64,000 nt of DNA from JARFQW01 sp963842955 (GCA_963842955.1 CAWJIJ010000007.1:1-64000), one strand, 5' to 3'. Positions 25,874-35,822 are shown, numbered from the stretch's first letter. Made by a program: numbers and translations. Notes: generated from the letters alone by a model not told the origin.

Positions 25874-27736
25874 TCAGCCGTGGCTCGGCAGGCCGAGACG
25901 CTCGCGAACCTGCGGCGTGACGATGCCGTCCGGCGTCCAGCCCCTCAGCTCGTAGTACTCCGGCAGCATCCGGTCCAGCTCGGAGACCTTGCCCTTGGCC
26001 GGCCCGGTCTTCGCCGCGTCCTTCAGCAGCCGCTTGGGCAACGTGTCGTCGGCCCCGGTGAGGCCGGCGGCCAGGTTGAACTCCCGTTCGAGGTTCCAGA
26101 TCCGCTCGCCCACCTCGACCAGTCGATCGGTGGACCAGTCTCCCTCGCAGGCCGCATCGATTTGCGGGGCAATGTTCTCCAGCGTCCAGGCGAAGGTGGT
26201 GAAAACGCACAGCCCGGAGGAATCCACGGCGGCCGTGGCATCCTGGAACGCCTTGACCAGCGCTGCCTTGCCTTCGGAGACCAGCGGGTCGGTCTTCTCC
26301 GGGATCCCCAGGATCTCCGAGGACACCGTGTAGCCACGCAGGTGGCAGGCGCCCCGGTTGGAGGTGGCGTAGCCCAGCCCCATACCCTGGATGCCCCGCG
26401 GGTCGTAGGCCGGGAACTCCTGCCCCTTCACCGTCATCGACAGCTCCGGATGCCCGTATTTCTCGCACAGCCGCTTGGAGCCCAGCCCCAGGTCCTTGCC
26501 GAAGCCCTCGCCCGAGGCAACCAGTTCCGCCGCCTGGGCCAGCGCATCGGCGGAGCCGAATGTCAGCTCGAGGCCTCCGGTAATCTCGCTGTCGATAGCG
26601 CCCATCTCGTAGAGTTCCATGGCCGCGGCTACGGTCGCGCCGAAGGTGATGGGGTCGTAGCCGTCTTCGTTGCAAATGAAGTTCACGTAGGTGACGGCAT
26701 CCAGGTCGCCGACACCCGTGTCGGTGCCCATGGCCCAGGCCGCCTCGTACTCCAGGCCCCCCGAATTGCCCCAGTACTCGGGCTTGTTCTTGACCGTGAA
26801 GTGACCCTGGTCGATGGTGGAGATCCGGCCGCAGGCGATCGTGCAGCCGAAGCACGCGGCGTTGGTGGTGAGGTTGGGCTTACCGTCGCTCTTGCGCGGC
26901 TCATGCATCGCTTCCCCGGAAATCTTTTCCGCGTCCTCGAACTGCACGTCCCGGGCATTGCGGGTGGGCAGCGCCCCCACCTCGTTGATGACGTTCATCA
27001 ACACCTGGGTGCCGTAGGTGGGCAGGCCCTCGCCGGTCACCGCGTTTTCGGCGAGCACCTGTTTCTGCTCGGCCGTGACCTTCATGAAGCGCGGGAAATC
27101 CTTGATGTTGCCCACCCCGCGGGTACCGCGCACGGCCACCGCCTTGAGGTTCTTCGAGGCCATCACGGTACCCACGCCCGAGCGGCCTGCTGCCCGGTGC
27201 AGATCGTTGATGATGCAGGCGTAAAGACATCCGGCTTCGGCGGAACGCCCCACGGCCGCAATACGCAGCTGCGGGTCCTGGTGTTTCCGGTGGATCATTT
27301 CGTCTGCGGCCCAGACCGTCTGGCCCCACAGGTCATCCGCCGGCAGCAACTCCGCCTGGTCGTTCTCCACGTAGAGATACACGGGCTCGGGGGCTTTGCC
27401 CTCGAAGATAATCATGTCCCAGCCGGCGTTCTTCATCTCGGCGCCAATGAAGCCGCCCGAGTTCGAGCAGGCCACCGCGCCGGTCAGCGGGCTCTTCGTG
27501 ATTACCGAGTAGCGTCCCCCGGTGGAAGCGGTGGTGCCGGTCAGGGGCCCGGTCGCCATGATCAGCTTGTTCTCGGGCCCCAGCGCGTCACACGTGGGGT
27601 CGACTTCTTCGACGAGATAGCGGGTCGCCAGGCCCCGCTGCCCGAGGTACTCCTGGGCCCACTCCATATTGAGGGGCTCGGCCGCGATCGTTCCGCTGGT
27701 GAGGTCGACGCGAAGGATGTTCTTGGTCCAGGCCAT
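25874..27736 (-). CDS. Tungsten-type aldehyde ferredoxin oxidoreductase, catalytic subunit (AorB-like)
   Basis: The 620-residue protein is a full-length AOR family member. The N-terminal domain shows NILRVDLTSGTI, YLGQRGLATRYL, TGPLTGTTASTGGRYSVITK and GGFIGAEMKNAGWDMIIFEG. The [4Fe-4S] ligands are ACFGCTIACGR plus a distal Cys in SSGLCVFTTFAW. Family enzymes bind a bis-pterin tungsten cofactor and oxidise aldehydes to acids, some also acting as benzoyl-CoA-reductase-type subunits. The clear AOR companions (polyferredoxin, FAD protein, MoaD-like protein) favour a bacterial NAD-linked aldehyde oxidoreductase. It begins 17 bases after the ferredoxin gene and 42 bases before the FAD gene. The preferred aldehyde cannot be deduced. 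Confidence 0.88.
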   Translation of the reverse strand: MAWTKNILRVDLTSGTIAAEPLNMEWAQEYLGQRGLATRYLVEEVDPTCDALGPENKLIMATGPLTGTTASTGGRYSVITKSPLTGAVACSNSGGFIGAEMKNAGWDMIIFEGKAPEPVYLYVENDQAELLPADDLWGQTVWAADEMIHRKHQDPQLRIAAVGRSAEAGCLYACIINDLHRAAGRSGVGTVMASKNLKAVAVRGTRGVGNIKDFPRFMKVTAEQKQVLAENAVTGEGLPTYGTQVLMNVINEVGALPTRNARDVQFEDAEKISGEAMHEPRKSDGKPNLTTNAACFGCTIACGRISTIDQGHFTVKNKPEYWGNSGGLEYEAAWAMGTDTGVGDLDAVTYVNFICNEDGYDPITFGATVAAAMELYEMGAIDSEITGGLELTFGSADALAQAAELVASGEGFGKDLGLGSKRLCEKYGHPELSMTVKGQEFPAYDPRGIQGMGLGYATSNRGACHLRGYTVSSEILGIPEKTDPLVSEGKAALVKAFQDATAAVDSSGLCVFTTFAWTLENIAPQIDAACEGDWSTDRLVEVGERIWNLEREFNLAAGLTGADDTLPKRLLKDAAKTGPAKGKVSELDRMLPEYYELRGWTPDGIVTPQVRERLGLPSHG

Positions 27737-27753
27737 GATGTTCCCTCCGAGGG

Positions 27754-28233
27754 TTACGGGTTCGCCCGGTTGCCGCTGTCGGTCCTGGCCGCCCAGGCGC
27801 GCATGCGGTCAAGGCCGGTGGAACCCGCGTCGATGTAGGTAATGGCCTGCGTCGGGCAGGCCTCGGCGCACTTCGGCTCGCCGCCGCACAGGTCGCACTT
27901 GATCACCTTGCCGGTGTCCACGTTGTAGTTCACCGTGCCGAAGGGGCAGGCGATAGTGCACACCTTGCAGCCCACGCATACCGGGTCGAGGACATCCATG
28001 GAGCCGGTTTCCGCGTTGAACACGATAGCGTCTACCGGGCAGGCCTTCATGCACCAGGCTTCGTCGCACTGCGTGCAGGTATAGGGAACAAAGCGGCCTT
28101 CGTGGTGGAAGGTGAAGACCTTGATACGCGATTTTGCGGGATTGAAAACGCCTTCGTTTTCGTACGAGCAGGCCATCTCGCACTGCAGGCAGCCGGTGCA
28201 CTTGTCCGGATCGATGTGTAGTGATCGCTGCAT
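27754..28233 (-). CDS. Polyferredoxin electron-transfer subunit (AorA-like)
   Basis: The 159-residue protein contains cysteine runs for four [4Fe-4S] clusters: CTGCLQCEMAC, CTQCDEAWCMKACP, CVGCKVCTIACP and CDLCGGEPKCAEACP. This is the layout of DmsB/HycB-like subunits and of AorA. It has no Tat signal, so it should be cytoplasmic, passing electrons between the tungsten and FAD subunits. A strong CAGGAGGAG ribosome site precedes the ATG. It is the first gene of the operon. Confidence 0.88.
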   Translation of the reverse strand: MQRSLHIDPDKCTGCLQCEMACSYENEGVFNPAKSRIKVFTFHHEGRFVPYTCTQCDEAWCMKACPVDAIVFNAETGSMDVLDPVCVGCKVCTIACPFGTVNYNVDTGKVIKCDLCGGEPKCAEACPTQAITYIDAGSTGLDRMRAWAARTDSGNRANP

Positions 28234-28373
28234 TGACGCTCCTCCTGGTATCCGAGAGGATCGGGCGCCTGGCGGACCGCCCGATCAGTCTCCTGAGCAA
28301 TCTTAGTACGGGAAAGGCGCCGCTGCCGTTGGCCGTTCGTCTACGCCGGCGGGGGGGAGCCGCCTCGTCTCAG

Positions 28374-29888
28374 CTAAAAAGCCTGGGCGCCGCCGACAAT
28401 GGCGCGACCGGGCCTTGCACCCTCCACGAGGGCCCCATCACGCACGACGAAGGTCCCGTTGACGAGTACGTACTCGACACCTTCGGAATAGGTCAGGTTG
28501 CCGTCGAAGTCGGCGGTGTCGATGATCGTTTCGGCATTGAATACGGTGAGGTCGGCGTCACTGCCGACCTGCAGGCGCCCCTTGCGCTTCATCTGCGGGG
28601 AGATCGCGGCGAGACGCTCTGCGGGTTGGAGGGTGATCTTCTCCAGGGCGCTCATCAGGGGCAGGACGCCCTGGTCGCGGACATAGCGGCCGAGATAACG
28701 GGAAAACGTCCCCGCGCTGCGCGGATGTGCGCCGGGCGCGTAGGGCATGCCGTCCGAGGCCACGATGATCCGGGGGTTGGCGATCTGCGCCTTGATCCAC
28801 TCAGGTTGCATGAGATGGATGATGACGAGGCCGCCCTCGGCCTGGTACTTCTCGAAAGACTTCGGGGTCAGGCGCTCACCGGTGTCCTGCCACTGGATAT
28901 CTTCGTAGCTGATCCCCATCCGTTCCTGCCAGCCCTCGTCGAACATGGCTGATGAAATGCCGGTGGATGCGGCCGTGTAGGGATAGGCTTCGGCGGTGAC
29001 GTCCACGCCGCGGGCCTGTGCGCCGAGGACCATGTCGAGGTTGGTCTGGTAGTTCCACAGGCTCGAGCTGTTGATGTGCAGGATGTGCAGTGGTGCGCCC
29101 GTTGCGGCGGCATTGGCGAGGACCTCCTGTATCCCGCTGACACCGGAAGACCGTACGTGCGTAAAAATCGGCGCCTGTAGCCGGGCCGATACTTCGAAGA
29201 CCCGAAAGACCTCGTCGTAGGAAACGCCGGGATAAAGCTGCAGCGGCAGGCCGATGCCGAGAGCCCCGTTCCGAAGGCCCTGCGTGATTCGCTGGTCGAG
29301 GGCGGCATAGCGTGTCGGGTCGAGCGCGGTATCGCGGGTCGGACTGACGCCTCCGCCGAAGGCCTTGAAAACGCCCATGCAGTCATCGCCCGTGGTACCG
29401 AACTCCGCGACCAGGTCATCCACGGCTTCCTCGTGTTCCGGCGTAGCCCAGCTCCGCAGGATGCCGTGGGAAATGGTCGCGCCGAAGTTGGCCACCGCGT
29501 TGCCTTCGCGCGCGGCGAGAAACTTTTCGATGTCCGGCACGCCGAGCTCGAGCTCGAGGGCGGTAGTGACACCGTCCATGGCCTGGAACTCGTTGGACCG
29601 GGCGCACTGGCCGTGGGCGTGCAGGTCGACGAAGCCGGGGGCCACGACGAGACCGCTGGCGTCGACTTCCGTCCTGCCCTCCAGGGTTTGCTCGGCGATC
29701 GCCGCCACGGTGCCGCCGCGAATGCCGACGTGGCGGATCGCGTCGAAGCCGGTCTCGGGGTCCATGACCCGGCCGTTGAGAATGACGACATCAAAGGGCT
29801 CCACGGCGGATGCCGGGGAGCCGGATGCGAGGAACAGCGAGGCAGTGACAACCAGGGCCAGCAGCGTGTGGGTCGATCTGGTGTTCAA
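28374..29888 (-). CDS. Exported N-acyl-D-amino acid deacylase-like amidohydrolase
   Basis: The 504-residue protein belongs to the D-aminoacylase branch of the amidohydrolase superfamily. It shows VVILNGRVMDPETG, metal ligands in DLHAHGQCARSNE, a later HVRSS and HINSSSLWN, and an ending SDADLTVFNAETI...VLVNGTFVV. A signal peptide (LLALVVTASLFLASGSPASA) indicates export. The only in-frame start in front of that signal is TTG at 29888, so this start is a judgement. A 238-base divergent spacer separates it from the iorA-like gene. It is on the AOR strand but 140 bases upstream, probably a separate unit. Substrate may be an N-acyl D-amino acid or a dipeptide-like compound. Confidence 0.8.
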   Translation of the reverse strand: MNTRSTHTLLALVVTASLFLASGSPASAVEPFDVVILNGRVMDPETGFDAIRHVGIRGGTVAAIAEQTLEGRTEVDASGLVVAPGFVDLHAHGQCARSNEFQAMDGVTTALELELGVPDIEKFLAAREGNAVANFGATISHGILRSWATPEHEEAVDDLVAEFGTTGDDCMGVFKAFGGGVSPTRDTALDPTRYAALDQRITQGLRNGALGIGLPLQLYPGVSYDEVFRVFEVSARLQAPIFTHVRSSGVSGIQEVLANAAATGAPLHILHINSSSLWNYQTNLDMVLGAQARGVDVTAEAYPYTAASTGISSAMFDEGWQERMGISYEDIQWQDTGERLTPKSFEKYQAEGGLVIIHLMQPEWIKAQIANPRIIVASDGMPYAPGAHPRSAGTFSRYLGRYVRDQGVLPLMSALEKITLQPAERLAAISPQMKRKGRLQVGSDADLTVFNAETIIDTADFDGNLTYSEGVEYVLVNGTFVVRDGALVEGARPGRAIVGGAQAF

Positions 29889-30126
29889 TATTGAGGCATC
29901 CTGTCTGAGTCCAGGGAGGCTTGCAGCCGCCAGTGTCCGGGCGCCCCGGCTGATGCCGCTCGGGCCCCGGGTTTCGATCGATTCCCATCGTGTGACATCA
30001 ACACCCGATTGTCGAGAACCCGCTGGCGTCCCGGACGCCCGTTTCTGAAACTGCGACGCCGGCTGTGGTCGAAACAGGCACACTGTCGCAACATCGACGA
30101 ATTCCATGCGAGCAGGTACGTAGTTA

Positions 30127-30591
30127 ATGATCCATCTGAAGGTGAACGGCGCCGACCATGAGGTGGATGCGGATCCGGACATGCCGCTGCTTTGGGTGCT
30201 GCGCGACGAGCTGGCGCTCACCGGCACCAAGTACGGCTGTGGCATCGGCGCCTGCGGAGCCTGCAGCGTGTTGATCGATGATGTTGCCATGCGCGCTTGT
30301 CTGCTGCGCGCGGGTGACGTATCCGGCGAGGTCACGACGATCGAGGGCATCGGTACCCCGGAGGCGCTGCATGCCGTGCAGGAGGCCTGGATCGAGGCGC
30401 AGGTCGCGCAGTGCGGCTATTGCCAGCCCGGACAGATCGTCGGCGCAGTGTCGTTGCTGAGCCGAAATGCCTCCCCCTCGGATGAGGACATCGACCGGGC
30501 GCTGTCGGCGCATCTTTGCCGCTGCGGCACCTATGTCCGCATTCGGCAGGCCGTGAAGGCCGCGGCCGAGCGCCTGCAGGCAACGGCCTGA
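30127..30591 (+). CDS. Isoquinoline 1-oxidoreductase-type alpha subunit (2Fe-2S)
   Basis: This 154-residue small subunit of a molybdenum hydroxylase carries both [2Fe-2S] sites: the plant-ferredoxin-like CGIGACGACSVLI preceded by TKYG and followed by a distal Cys (RACLLR), and the C-terminal CGYCQPGQ and CRCGTY motifs. It transfers electrons from the large molybdopterin subunit encoded 10 bases downstream. The two genes form the iorAB-like pair, which in this family links periplasmic aldehyde or N-heterocycle oxidation to cytochromes. Confidence 0.9.
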   Translation: MIHLKVNGADHEVDADPDMPLLWVLRDELALTGTKYGCGIGACGACSVLIDDVAMRACLLRAGDVSGEVTTIEGIGTPEALHAVQEAWIEAQVAQCGYCQPGQIVGAVSLLSRNASPSDEDIDRALSAHLCRCGTYVRIRQAVKAAAERLQATA

Positions 30592-30601
30592 GGGGCGTGC
30601 G

Positions 30602-32792
30602 ATGACTACGCGCCGGGCGTTTTTGATCGGATCCGCCGCCGTCGCCGGTGGCGTCGCCGTCGGATTCAGGCGGTACACGTCAAGCCTGGCGCCGGCATCC
30701 GTCGAACTGGAACCGGGGGAATCGGCCCTGACCCCGTACGTGATCATTGACCAGGACGGCATCACCATCATTACGCCCCGGGCCGAGATGGGGCAGGGAA
30801 TCCACACGACCCTGGCCGCCCTGGTGGCCGAGGAACTCGACGTGGGATTCGAGGACGTGCGCGTGGAACACGGGCCGGCGTCGGACCACTATGCCAACCA
30901 CGTCCTGTACGGCGCGCGGCCGTTCTGGCGGCGTCTTCGCTACCGTCCCGAGCAGGCCACCGGCGGTCAGACCTCGATCCGGGATGCGTTCGTGAAGATG
31001 CGCCAGGCCGGTGCGGCGGCGCGTCTCATGCTGATCCAGGCGGCGGCCGGTCGCCTGGGTGTGGATCCCGAAACGCTGGAGACGAAAGACGGCGAGGTGA
31101 ACGGTGCCGGTGGACAGCGCCTGGCCTACGCGGATCTGGCGGTGGCTGCTGCAGCTCTGGCTCCCCCCGAGGATCCGCCCCTGAAACCCCGCGAGGCCTG
31201 GCGCCTGCTTGGCACCTCGTTGCCCCGGGTGGACATGGTGAGCAAGTGCACCGGATCCGCAGAGTATGCGAGTGACGTCACGCTGCCGGATCTCCTGTTC
31301 GCAACGGTCCGGCGGTCGCCTCGGCTGGGCGGCGAGATGGCCAGCTACGATGCCGAAAAGGCGTCTGGAATGCCCGGCGTGGAACGCATCGTGCCGATGG
31401 ACAGCGGCGTGATCGTCGTGGCCAAGAACACCTGGTACGCGATGCGCGCCGCGGAGCAGATCGAGTTCCAGTGGGGCCCGGCGCCTTATCCGGAAACCTC
31501 CGAGGGCCATCGGCAACGGATCGAGCAGGCTTTCGATCAGCCGCTCTACTACCGGCCGCGGGACCGCGGCGATGTTGAGACGGCACTCCAGGGTCCGGAC
31601 GTCATCGAGGGCATCTACCGTGTTCCCTACCTGGCCCACGCCACGATGGAGCCGATGAGCGCCACGGCGTGGCTGCGGGACGGCCGGCTGGATATCTGGG
31701 CCGGCAACCAGTTCCCGACGCTCGCGGTGCTGGTGGGCGCGAACCTGACCGGACTGCCGCGAGAGGCGGTCCGGGTACATACCACCTATATGGGCGGTGG
31801 CTTCGGGCGCCGCTTCGAAATGGACGACGTGGAGGCAGCCGTACGGGCAGCAAAGGCAACCGCCGGGCGGCCGGTGCGCGTCACTTATTCTCGCGAAGAA
31901 GACCTGACCCACGATGCCTACCGGCCGATGGCGTCCGCCCGTTTTCGCGCCGCGGTGGCCGACGGCAGGCCGGTGGCCCTGGACCTGGACCTGTCCGCTC
32001 CGTCGCTCTTTGTGTCCGGCAACCGGCGGCGGCACCGGATGACCGGCGAGGCCAGGGCGAGCGTTCCGGAAAAAGACGTGTCCATCACCATGGGGGCGAA
32101 GGAACAGCCCTACCTCATCGACCACTACCGGGTCACGGCGTATCGGCCGGACGATCTCCTCCCGGTCGGCTGGTGGCGCTCGGTGGGCGAGTCCCAGAAC
32201 TGCTTTTTCCATGAAAGCATCATGGATGAGCTGGCCCACGCTGCCGGCCAGGACCCCTTGCTCATGCGCTTGTCGCTGGTCAAACACGGACCCGGCCGCA
32301 AGGTGCTCGAGAGCGTCGCGGAGATGTCCGGCTTGGGGATCGGATCTGCCCGATGGGCATGCCCGGGGCGTGGCTTTCGCGCTGGCTTCCGGACAGGCCA
32401 CCGCCGAGGTCATGGAAATCAGCCACGTCGATGGCCGCATTTCCGTGGAGAAGGCCTGGGCTGCGGTGGACGTCGGCATCGCGCTGGACAAGCGCAACAT
32501 CGAGGCGCAGGTTCAGGGCGCGCTGATCTTCGGGCTCAGCTCGGCGATTTTCGGAGAGATCACGGTGAGCGACGGTGCCGTGGAACAGCGCAACTTCGAC
32601 ACCTACCCGCTCTTGCGTATCCACCAGGCTCCTACTATCGAGGTGCAGATACACGAAAGCGGCAAGCGGATCTTCGGCGTCGGTGAAGCCGGTACGCCCA
32701 CGGCCGCCCCGGCCCTGGGCAACGCGATCTTTGCGGCGACCGGCCAGCGGGTTCGTGAACTGCCGTTCAGCAAGTCCTTCCGTTTCAGCTGA
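30602..32792 (+). CDS. Molybdopterin-binding large subunit of an isoquinoline-1-oxidoreductase-type enzyme, frameshifted near 32333
   Basis: The N-terminus is a Tat signal (TTRRAFLIGSAAVAGGVA). The body matches the xanthine-oxidase-family large subunit: ITIITPRAEMGQGIHTTLAA, TYMGGGFGRRFEMDDVEAAV, PVRVTYSREEDLTHD and VGWWRSVGESQNCFFHES. After AEMSG the frame changes. The missing C-terminus continues in another frame with DLPDGHARGVAFALASG, VDVGIALDKRNIEAQVQGAL and IFGVGEAGTPTAAPALGNAI, ending at 32792. Deleting one T in GGCTTGGGG at 32331-32337 gives SGWGSDLPDGHARG and a normal product of about 729 residues. The enzyme would sit in the periplasm with the small subunit carried along. No XdhC-type maturation gene is adjacent. 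Confidence 0.85.
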
Positions 32793-32936
32793 CCGGAAAC
32801 GGACTGCACGACAGCTCGATCGGGACCGACTCCAGAGATCGTTTTCGGATGCGGCGAGCGCCATACGGCGCCAGTTTGCCGTCCAGGCGTGTCGAAACGA
32901 AACAGGAAGGCCGGAGATGCAGCCCACAGACTATCT

Positions 32937-33971
32937 TTAATCGGACTTGCGCTGCGCCTGGGTCCTGGGCGGCTTCGCGCCCGCCATTTGCTGGGCGATT
33001 TCCTTGAACGGGTAGAGGCTCTGGAGAATGGGCAGGAACGGCACCTGCCACCACTTGTAGTCCTGCTCCACCGGAAAGTACTCGTTGATGCCGGTGTCCG
33101 GGTAGACCTCATAGTCGCGGACCTGCGTGCCGAACATGTGATCCCAGATGGCGAAAACGCAGCCGTAGTTCTTGTCGTGGTGTTCGGGCTGCAGCGAATG
33201 ATGCACCCGATGGGACTGGGGCGTCACCAGGAAATATTTCAGCGGCCCCAGGTTCGTGCGAATGTTTGCGTGGATCAGCAGAGGGTGCCATTTCTGGATG
33301 ACGAGAATGGCCCAGATCTGAGGGATCTCGAAGGACAGGAATACGAACGGCAGCACGGACGCCAGATTGAACGTGAGATCGTCGATGAAGTGGGTCCGGA
33401 AGTTGGTGAAGAAATTGATCTCCCGCTGAGAGTGGTGAACCTTGTGAAACTTCCACAGCACTGGGACCTTGTGCATAAGGAGATGCTGCGCCCAATCCAA
33501 TAGGTCAACCAGCAGCAGCCCGAAGACAAGCTTTGCCCACAAGGGCCACGCTTGCAGCGTGTCGATGGCCAGATGGGAAAAATGATTGTCGAACCCCGCT
33601 TTCAGCCAGCTCACATAGGTTCCGACCATGATCCAGAGGAACAGGTGCTGGTAGACGAACCAGATGAAATCTTGCAGCAGGCTCTTGCTGAAAAACCGTT
33701 CCTTGCGGGTTGCCGGAAGGACGACGGCCAACAGCGCGGTCAGCGTGAAGAAGAACGCAAACTGTTTGGTCAGAATGATGCCGTGCAGGAGATCTGTGGC
33801 CGGAGCGGCGACGTGGTTGCTGAAGAACTCTGTTACACCAGCGGTGGCTGAACTTTCTGTCAGCGCATTCGCCGCAAACGCACTGCCGCCGACCATGGCC
33901 AGCCCCAGGAAACAGGCCATGGCTATCCTGAGATTCCGGCTCTCCCGGGCCATCAGCGTTGATCGCTTCAC
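32937..33971 (-). CDS. Sterol desaturase / fatty acid hydroxylase superfamily membrane protein
   Basis: The 344-residue protein has several membrane helices and the di-iron histidine clusters of the superfamily: HLLMHKVPVLWKFHKVHHS (HxxxH...HxxHH), then HPLLIHANIR and SHRVHHSLQPEHHDKNYG. The C-terminal FAIWDHMFGTQ motif is also typical. These enzymes hydroxylate or desaturate lipids. The start may be GTG 33971 or ATG 33953 (MARESRNLRIA). A hydrophobic N-terminal segment (ACFLGLAMVGGSAFAANA) looks like a cleavable signal or an extra anchor. The lipid substrate is unknown. Confidence 0.85.
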   Translation of the reverse strand: MKRSTLMARESRNLRIAMACFLGLAMVGGSAFAANALTESSATAGVTEFFSNHVAAPATDLLHGIILTKQFAFFFTLTALLAVVLPATRKERFFSKSLLQDFIWFVYQHLFLWIMVGTYVSWLKAGFDNHFSHLAIDTLQAWPLWAKLVFGLLLVDLLDWAQHLLMHKVPVLWKFHKVHHSQREINFFTNFRTHFIDDLTFNLASVLPFVFLSFEIPQIWAILVIQKWHPLLIHANIRTNLGPLKYFLVTPQSHRVHHSLQPEHHDKNYGCVFAIWDHMFGTQVRDYEVYPDTGINEYFPVEQDYKWWQVPFLPILQSLYPFKEIAQQMAGAKPPRTQAQRKSD

Positions 33972-34202
33972 GCAGGCTGTTCTCGATGCTAGGGTTTTCC
34001 GTGACTACAAGTAGCAAGCCTTGGGCCACTCGGCTCGAACAGTTAGAAAATCAGATGCTTGGTGCGAACCACGGGCCGCGGCGACCAGGGCAACTTGTAA
34101 GGAAATCCGACACGACTATCGGTGTCGCAGGCCGGAACCGGGACCTCAGGGGGCTGCGGGGCTCCCAGGTTCTCAGGCCGTGACAACGAGGAGACTTCCT
34201 GG

Positions 34203-34607
34203 ATGAATCTGCAGCAGCTGACGGATTTTGCGACCCGCTATGCTGCCGCCTGGAGCAGCCAGGACCCCAAGGCGCTGGCGTCCTTTTACGAGCCGGCTGG
34301 ATCTCTTGCCGTCAACGATGGTGCACCCGCCCTGGGTCGGAAGGCCATTGCCGCGAAAGCGGGCGACTTCATGACAGCGTTTCCCGACATGGTCGTGAAG
34401 CTGGACAAAGTGACCCTCGAGAACGGTTGCGGAGTGTTCCACTGGACCTGGACCGGAACCAACACCGGGCCGGGGGGCACCGGGCGGGCCGTGTGTATCA
34501 GTGGGTACGAGGCATGGTCCTTCGGGCCAGGGGGTCTGATCGCGCAGTCGAAGGGTCGCTACGACGAAGCCGATTACGAGCGCCAGGTGAACGGCGAGGG
34601 CGATTAA
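34203..34607 (+). CDS. SnoaL/NTF2-like small protein
   Basis: The 134-residue protein has the NTF2-like pattern: LTDFATRYAAAWSSQDPKALASFYEPAGSL split around residues 6-35, then RKAIAAKAGDFMTAFPDM and a C-terminal sheet with VFHWTWTGTNTGPGGTGR. SnoaL-like proteins bind or cyclise small hydrophobic molecules. The ATG is preceded by GAGGAGA. It is divergent from the desaturase gene and runs towards the flavoprotein gene, ending 24 bases from it. Confidence 0.8.
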   Translation: MNLQQLTDFATRYAAAWSSQDPKALASFYEPAGSLAVNDGAPALGRKAIAAKAGDFMTAFPDMVVKLDKVTLENGCGVFHWTWTGTNTGPGGTGRAVCISGYEAWSFGPGGLIAQSKGRYDEADYERQVNGEGD

Positions 34608-34631
34608 CGGCGGAGCGGGAAATCAGGAAGA

Positions 34632-35822
34632 CTACAGGTGCTGTGCGCAGCACCATCCCGAAGCCCACGCCCACTGAAAGTTATAGCCGCCCAGCCAGCC
34701 GGTGACGTCAAGGGCTTCGCCAATCGCGTACAGGCCGGGATACTTTTTGACCTCAAAGGTCTTCGAGGAGATTTCGTTCGTGTCGATGCCGCCCAGCGTG
34801 ACCTCGGCCGTGCGATAGCCTTCGCTCCCGCCCGGCCTGAACTCCCACCCGTTGAGCCTCGCACCCACGTCGGCGACCTCGCGGGGCGAAAGGGATCCGA
34901 TCTTCGTATCCGGGTACCAGTCCCCGGCGAGCGTTTCCACCAGCCGGTTCGGCAGCCGTTTCTTCAGCAGCGATACGATGCGTTGCTGTGGGTTCTTCTC
35001 GCGCTCAGTCCCCAGCCACCGGGCTGCCTCACATTCCGGCAGGAGATCGACGACAACGGAATCCCCTTCCCGCCAGTACGAGGAGATCTGGAGCATGGCG
35101 GGGCCGCTCAGGCCCCTGTGGGTAAAGAGGATGCTCTCGCGAAAGCTTACGCCATGGCACGAGGCCTCAGCGTCCAGGGAGATCCCCGAGAGATCCGCGT
35201 ACTTTTGCTTGTCGTCAGAATTCCAGGTCAGCGGCACCAGCGCGGCGCGAGGCGGGACAACCTGCAGACCCAGCCGGTTGGCCGTCCGAAACGCCAGATC
35301 GCTCGCAATCTTGGGCAGCGACAAGCCGCCCGACGCGATGACCACTTTTCCGGCGCGGTAGGTCGTGTTTCCCGTGATGACCTCGAACCCGCCGTGTTCA
35401 GATGGTGTGACGGCGCTGACCTCCTCTCGGAGACGGACGTCTGCACCGGCCGACGCGCACTGGTCCAGCAGCATGGCGACGATATCCTTCGACGTGTTGT
35501 CGCAGAACAACTGGCCGAGGGTCTTTTCGTGGTAGCTGATGCCGCGGGCCTCGACCATGTCGATGAAGTCCCCAGGCCCGTACCGGCTCATGGCCGAGAT
35601 GCAGAAGTTGGGATTGCCGGAGAGGAACTGCTTCCTGGGATCGGCAAAGAGATTCGTGAAGTTGCACCGGCCGCCGCCCGAGACCAGGATTTTCAGACCG
35701 GCTTTCGGACCCTTCTCCAGAACCAGCACGCGCAGCCCGCGATAGCCGGCATGTATCGCGCACATGAGCCCGCTGGCCCCCGCGCCGATGATGATCACGT
35801 CAGGTACAGGTTTATTCGCCAT
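34632..35822 (-). CDS. BaiN/HI0933-family NAD(P)/FAD-dependent flavoprotein
   Basis: The 396-residue protein matches the HI0933/YhiN-like flavoprotein family. It has the FAD motif IIIGAGASGLMCAIHAGYRG, the family hallmark SGGGRCNFTN near 50-59, GGLSLPKIASD near 165-175, and the C-terminal ALDVTGWLGGYNFQWAWASG. Members are related to the bile-acid protein BaiN, but their general role is unknown. Length is normal. It starts at ATG 35822 and stands alone, facing the SnoaL-like gene. Confidence 0.9.
   Translation of the reverse strand: MANKPVPDVIIIGAGASGLMCAIHAGYRGLRVLVLEKGPKAGLKILVSGGGRCNFTNLFADPRKQFLSGNPNFCISAMSRYGPGDFIDMVEARGISYHEKTLGQLFCDNTSKDIVAMLLDQCASAGADVRLREEVSAVTPSEHGGFEVITGNTTYRAGKVVIASGGLSLPKIASDLAFRTANRLGLQVVPPRAALVPLTWNSDDKQKYADLSGISLDAEASCHGVSFRESILFTHRGLSGPAMLQISSYWREGDSVVVDLLPECEAARWLGTEREKNPQQRIVSLLKKRLPNRLVETLAGDWYPDTKIGSLSPREVADVGARLNGWEFRPGGSEGYRTAEVTLGGIDTNEISSKTFEVKKYPGLYAIGEALDVTGWLGGYNFQWAWASGWCCAQHL

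Noticed and set aside
24590..27838. 1082-codon open frame on the plus strand opposite the aldehyde oxidoreductase and FAD genes
   Set aside because: It mirrors the reading frames of two clearly recognised minus-strand genes; its translation is rich in His, Gly and Arg with no domain or signal, as expected of an antisense shadow in GC-rich DNA.
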